A DNA stretch of 7,623 nucleotides from Gammaproteobacteria bacterium (GTDB lineage: Bacteria; Pseudomonadota; Gammaproteobacteria; UBA9214), in assembly GCA_030635865.1 (NCBI GenBank), contig DAOVYA010000064.1, forward strand, positions 1 through 7,623. Direction: 5' to 3'. The position numbers and the translations under genes were made by a program. The notes beneath the pieces were generated by a model. That model saw only the letters and a list, made by a program, of their open reading frames with translations. It was not told the DNA's origin and searched no databases. Below, in pieces: positions 5,979 through 7,623 of this stretch (positions are counted from its first letter, which is position 1; every line of letters starts with the position of its first letter).

Positions 5979-6007
5979 TTACACTGGTTCGTTCTGCGCG
6001 CTAGAAT
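5979..6007 (+). promoter_or_regulatory. Predicted sigma70 promoter of the DsrE-like gene
   Basis: TTACAC (5979-5984) and TAGAAT (6002-6007) have an ideal 17-bp spacer; they match four and five of six consensus bases. Transcription would begin near 6014, about 39 nt before the ATG at 6053. Confidence 0.5.
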
Positions 6008-6052
6008 GCGGAGTGGTTTTTGTAACCGGACCGGAATGTGGGTAGACAAAGT

Positions 6053-6583
6053 ATGACGCGGATACTCATTTTGTTGCTTATTGCAGTGTCGCTGCTGGTG
6101 GCAGTGTTTTACGTGATTCAGCCAGGGCCGGAGCCAGGGACCGGGGTTGCTGAAAACGGGCCGGTTTCAAATGCGAAAGAACCAGAGCTACCGTCAATGG
6201 ATGTGTTGCCGGAAGAAGGGTTGCCGAAAAAGGCAGTGCTCGATATCAGCGTACACACTATCGATGAACTCAAGGTGCTGTTTGATCGTGCAGAAAAACT
6301 GGCCATGACTCCGAGGTCGCCAGGAGAAGAAGCAAAAGTAGTTCTCGTACTGCATGGGCCGGAAGTCGAATTCTTTTCAACCGGTAATTATGACAAGTAC
6401 AGGGATATCGTCGATCAGGCTGCGCGGCTGGATGCCTTTGATGTGGTGGACGTAAAGATTTGCCAGACGATGATGGAGATCAGGGGTATTCCACGTGGTG
6501 ATATTCCACCCTTTATTGAACAGGTCCCCCAGGGTCCGGCCGAGGTTGAACGACTGATACGTGAGGGTTATGTGTATTTTTAG
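6053..6583 (+). CDS. DsrE/DsrF-like protein with N-terminal membrane anchor
   Basis: This encodes 176 residues from ATG 6053. A GTG at 6038 would add five residues (MGRQS); ATG is preferred because the hydrophobic segment then starts right at the N-terminus, though neither start has a strong ribosome binding site. Residues 4-22 form one hydrophobic helix, either a signal anchor or an uncleaved signal. A Pro/Glu-rich linker of about 40 residues (PGPEPGTG... PELPSMDVLPEEGLPKK) follows. The C-terminal ~110 residues resemble the DsrE fold: a first strand and helix DISVHTIDELKVLFDRAEKL (64-83), VVLVLHGPEVEFF (96-108), DIVDQAARLDAFDVVDVKICQTMM (118-141), IPPFIEQVPQGPAEVERLIREGYVYF (151-176). The only cysteine, Cys137, is at the usual DsrE/TusD-like position for persulfide transfer. 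Family knowledge: DsrE-type proteins relay sulfur in the cytoplasm. A membrane-tethered and probably periplasmic version is unusual. Sulfur handling is an inference. Confidence 0.75.
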   Translation: MTRILILLLIAVSLLVAVFYVIQPGPEPGTGVAENGPVSNAKEPELPSMDVLPEEGLPKKAVLDISVHTIDELKVLFDRAEKLAMTPRSPGEEAKVVLVLHGPEVEFFSTGNYDKYRDIVDQAARLDAFDVVDVKICQTMMEIRGIPRGDIPPFIEQVPQGPAEVERLIREGYVYF

Positions 6584-6585
6584 TT

Positions 6586-6840
6586 CTAAAGGACCTCGGC
6601 GCGAATTACACGGCCCAGTTGGTCAAGAAAAAGATGTAACTGACCAAAGCAGCGGATCCGGCCACCAGGACTGCCGGAACCTTCCGTTAGCAGTTCTTCA
6701 AATTCAACATCGATAACGATTTCATTGCTGGTCTCCATGATGATGGTATAACGCAAGCTGTCGTTATCAATACAGCCATTACAGGAGCAGAACCGGGTAA
6801 GTTCACGACAGGATTTCAGGTAGTGTTTGATTTTTGGCAT
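6586..6840 (-). CDS. Uncharacterised 84-residue protein with N-terminal cysteine cluster
   Basis: This starts at ATG 6840 (MPKIKHYLKSCRELTRFCSC...) and ends TAG at 6586-6588, two bases from the stop of the convergent DsrE-like gene. I do not recognise the family. Cys11, Cys18, Cys20 and Cys23 are spaced CX6CXCX2C, which could bind zinc or an iron-sulfur cluster; a further Cys64 lies near the C-terminus. The rest (YTIIMETSNEIVIDVEFEELL, then GRIRCFGQLHLFLDQLGRVIRAEVL) looks like a small alternating beta-sheet domain. Only a weak GGTG precedes the ATG, so translation may be coupled to the upstream 61-residue gene, whose stop is 36 bp away and in the same frame. It is a plausible real gene because of its protein-like character, but evidence is limited to one sequence. 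Confidence 0.65.
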   Translation of the reverse strand: MPKIKHYLKSCRELTRFCSCNGCIDNDSLRYTIIMETSNEIVIDVEFEELLTEGSGSPGGRIRCFGQLHLFLDQLGRVIRAEVL

Positions 6841-6876
6841 GTTGCACCAGACCGGGGTGTGACAAACTTCAGGCAA

Positions 6877-7062
6877 TTAATAGCAATAGTGGCCCATTGT
6901 GTTATCGGCGTTGTCATGGACAGGCAGGTAAGTGCGGCGGGTTTCTTCTGGTTCGAAGTAAGTCCTGGCGGCAAGACTCCCTTTGCCCTCTACAACAAAC
7001 GGTTTCGATTCAAGATCATGCAGGATTTCGCCGGCGATCGGGTCCGTGGTGGTGATAATCAA
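6877..7062 (-). CDS. Uncharacterised 61-residue protein, TTG start
   Basis: The start is TTG at 7060-7062. GGAGG (7070-7074) is placed seven bases before it, and no ATG or GTG exists between it and the upstream in-frame TAG, so TTG is the only ordinary start. The protein (MIITTTDPIAGEILHDLESK..., ending MGHYCY) has a protein-like alternating pattern: PFVVEGKG, ARTYFEPEETRRTYLPVHDN. There is no signal peptide or membrane helix. I do not recognise a named family. It lies between phosphoribulokinase (upstream, same strand, separated by hairpins) and the 84-residue gene (downstream, 36 bp, same frame), and probably shares a transcript with the latter. The rare start may hold its expression low. 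Function unknown. Confidence 0.68.
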   Translation of the reverse strand: MIITTTDPIAGEILHDLESKPFVVEGKGSLAARTYFEPEETRRTYLPVHDNADNTMGHYCY

Positions 7063-7069
7063 TACTGCC

Positions 7070-7074
7070 CCTCC
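7070..7074 (-). promoter_or_regulatory. Ribosome binding site that fixes the TTG start
   Basis: The minus strand reads GGAGG (within GGAGGGGC), seven bases before the TTG at 7062. It is the strongest Shine-Dalgarno in the window after that of cytochrome c5 and is the main argument that the 61-residue frame is translated. Confidence 0.7.
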
Positions 7075-7113
7075 ACAACGCTCCCTGTTGTTCTATAAAC
7101 CAATACCCATGAA

Positions 7114-7141
7114 AGTGTAGTAGAAAATATCCGGGGTGCAA
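7114..7141 (-). promoter_or_regulatory. Weak candidate promoter for the two small genes
   Basis: On the minus strand TTGCAC (7136-7141) and TACACT (7114-7119) have a 16-bp spacer, each matching four of six consensus bases. It would start transcription near 7107, about 45 nt before the TTG. The match is modest and could be chance. Confidence 0.3.
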
Positions 7142-7153
7142 GGAAGCAACAGA

Positions 7154-7178
7154 CCTTTTCCTGCGGCAGGCGAAAAGG
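7154..7178 (-). terminator. Hairpin downstream of phosphoribulokinase, second of two
   Basis: CCTTTTC (7154-7160) pairs with GAAAAGG (7172-7178), with an inner CTGC/GCAG extension. On the minus strand it follows the phosphoribulokinase stop by about 65 bp. The bases after it are only partly T-rich, so terminator strength is uncertain. Confidence 0.4.
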
Positions 7179-7200
7179 GGATCGGCGGGTAGCGGGAAAT

Positions 7201-7227
7201 GTCGGGGCGGGTTTCCCCGCCCCCGAC
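7201..7227 (-). terminator. GC-rich hairpin directly after phosphoribulokinase
   Basis: An 11-bp stem (GTCGGGG plus CGGG against their complements) with one bulged C and a 4-nt loop starts 15 bp after the stop at 7243. A short ATTT follows on the minus strand instead of a proper T-run. It probably acts as a transcription end or RNA-stabilising structure for the phosphoribulokinase message. Confidence 0.5.
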
Positions 7228-7242
7228 GGGTGCCTGTGTTGA

Positions 7243-7623
7243 TCAGGCCGTGCGGTTTTTCAGCATGCGCTCGATGATCGGCGCCAGGATGATTTCCATG
7301 GCAAAGCCCATCTTGCCGGCCGGTACGACGATGGTATTGCGCCGTGACATGAAAGAGTCGTTCAGCATGTTCAGCAGGTAGGCGAAATCGATATCAAATT
7401 TAATCGGGTCCCGGAAACGAATCACTACAAAACTTTCATCCGGGGTAGGGATGTCCCTGGCAATGAACGGGTTGGAAGTGTCCACGGTAGGGACGCGCTG
7501 GAAATTGATGTCGGTGCGTGAAAACTGCGGTGTGATGTAGTGCACATAGTCATGCATGCGTCGCAGGATAGTGTCCGTGACCACGTCGGCTGAATAACCA
7601 CGCTGTTCACAGTCACGGTGGAT
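7243..7623 (-). CDS. prk: Phosphoribulokinase, C-terminal part (5' end outside window)
   Basis: The frame is open from the right edge to TGA at 7243-7245: the last 126 residues of a protein that is usually about 290 residues in this family. An internal GTG at 7584 is not the start; the frame before it reads IHRDCEQRGYSAD, where the IHRD and the following arginines belong to the substrate-binding region. Recognisable stretches are VTDTILRRMHDYVHYITPQFSRTDINFQRVPTVDTSNPFIARDIPTPDESFVVIRF and SFMSRRNTIVVPAGKMGFAMEIIL, characteristic of the bacterial (non-plant) type. The Walker A and catalytic Asp lie in the missing N-terminal part. Reaction: ATP + ribulose 5-phosphate to ribulose 1,5-bisphosphate, the step feeding RuBisCO. 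It is cytoplasmic and, in proteobacterial enzymes, often NADH-activated and AMP-inhibited. It is the strongest marker of autotrophy here. Confidence 0.95.
   Translation of the reverse strand: MHRDCEQRGYSADVVTDTILRRMHDYVHYITPQFSRTDINFQRVPTVDTSNPFIARDIPTPDESFVVIRFRDPIKFDIDFAYLLNMLNDSFMSRRNTIVVPAGKMGFAMEIILAPIIERMLKNRTA

Noticed and set aside
5891..6049. N-terminal extension of heme A synthase to 6049
   Set aside because: The extra residues are not membrane-protein-like, lie outside the family's usual N-terminus and overlap the promoter and start of the divergent DsrE-like gene.
1..7623. CRISPR arrays, tRNA or rRNA genes, insertion sequences, integrase or attachment sites
   Set aside because: No regularly spaced repeats, cloverleaf-like segments, transposase frames or terminal repeats were seen; the window reads as ordinary chromosome.

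Overview
The window looks like chromosome from an autotrophic, probably sulfur-oxidising gammaproteobacterium. The evidence is a bacterial-type phosphoribulokinase (Calvin cycle) at the right edge, a DsrE-like protein, a gammaproteobacterial cytochrome c5 and a proteobacterial/mitochondrial-type heme A synthase (COX15). The lineage is inferred from protein resemblance by eye; no search was run. I see no rRNA, tRNA, CRISPR array, insertion sequence or integrase.

Layout, left to right. (1) The 3' part of a patatin-like phospholipase gene on + (1-933) runs convergently into a HerA/DUF87-type ATPase gene on - (979-2655). The ATPase gene has a convincing sigma70-type promoter (2809-2836) and a leader of about 147 nt with two strong hairpins. 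(2) An orphan mlaC/ttg2D-like gene for a periplasmic lipid-binding protein lies on - (2930-3538). (3) After a 313-bp divergent gap comes an uncharacterised 147-residue protein gene on + (3852-4295). (4) Next is a cytochrome c5 gene on + (4447-4761). Its AT-rich promoter holds an exact FNR/ANR-type box (4314-4327) and a second perfect palindrome over the likely -10 region (4347-4372). (5) A perfect bidirectional terminator (4776-4806) separates it from the heme A synthase gene on - (4838-5890). (6) A divergent intergenic region with promoters both ways leads to a membrane-anchored DsrE-like protein gene on + (6053-6583). (7) Two small uncharacterised genes lie on - (6586-6840 and 6877-7062); the second depends on a TTG start with a strong ribosome binding site. 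(8) The 3' part of a phosphoribulokinase gene is on - (7243-7623).

How the genes fit together. Cytochrome c5 and heme A synthase both belong to respiratory electron transfer: c5 carries electrons in the periplasm, and COX15 makes heme A for aa3-type terminal oxidases. The FNR-type box suggests that c5 expression responds to oxygen or nitrogen oxides. The patatin-like hydrolase and MlaC-like protein both suggest lipid or envelope work, but they are not in one operon. Phosphoribulokinase marks CO2 fixation. Most genes here are single transcription units in alternating orientation rather than one large operon, so functional coupling between neighbours is mostly inference.

Nothing here is clearly a new multi-gene system. 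The points most worth a second look are the double-palindrome cytochrome promoter, the orphan HerA-like ATPase with its structured leader, the membrane-tethered DsrE-like protein, and the three uncharacterised small proteins.
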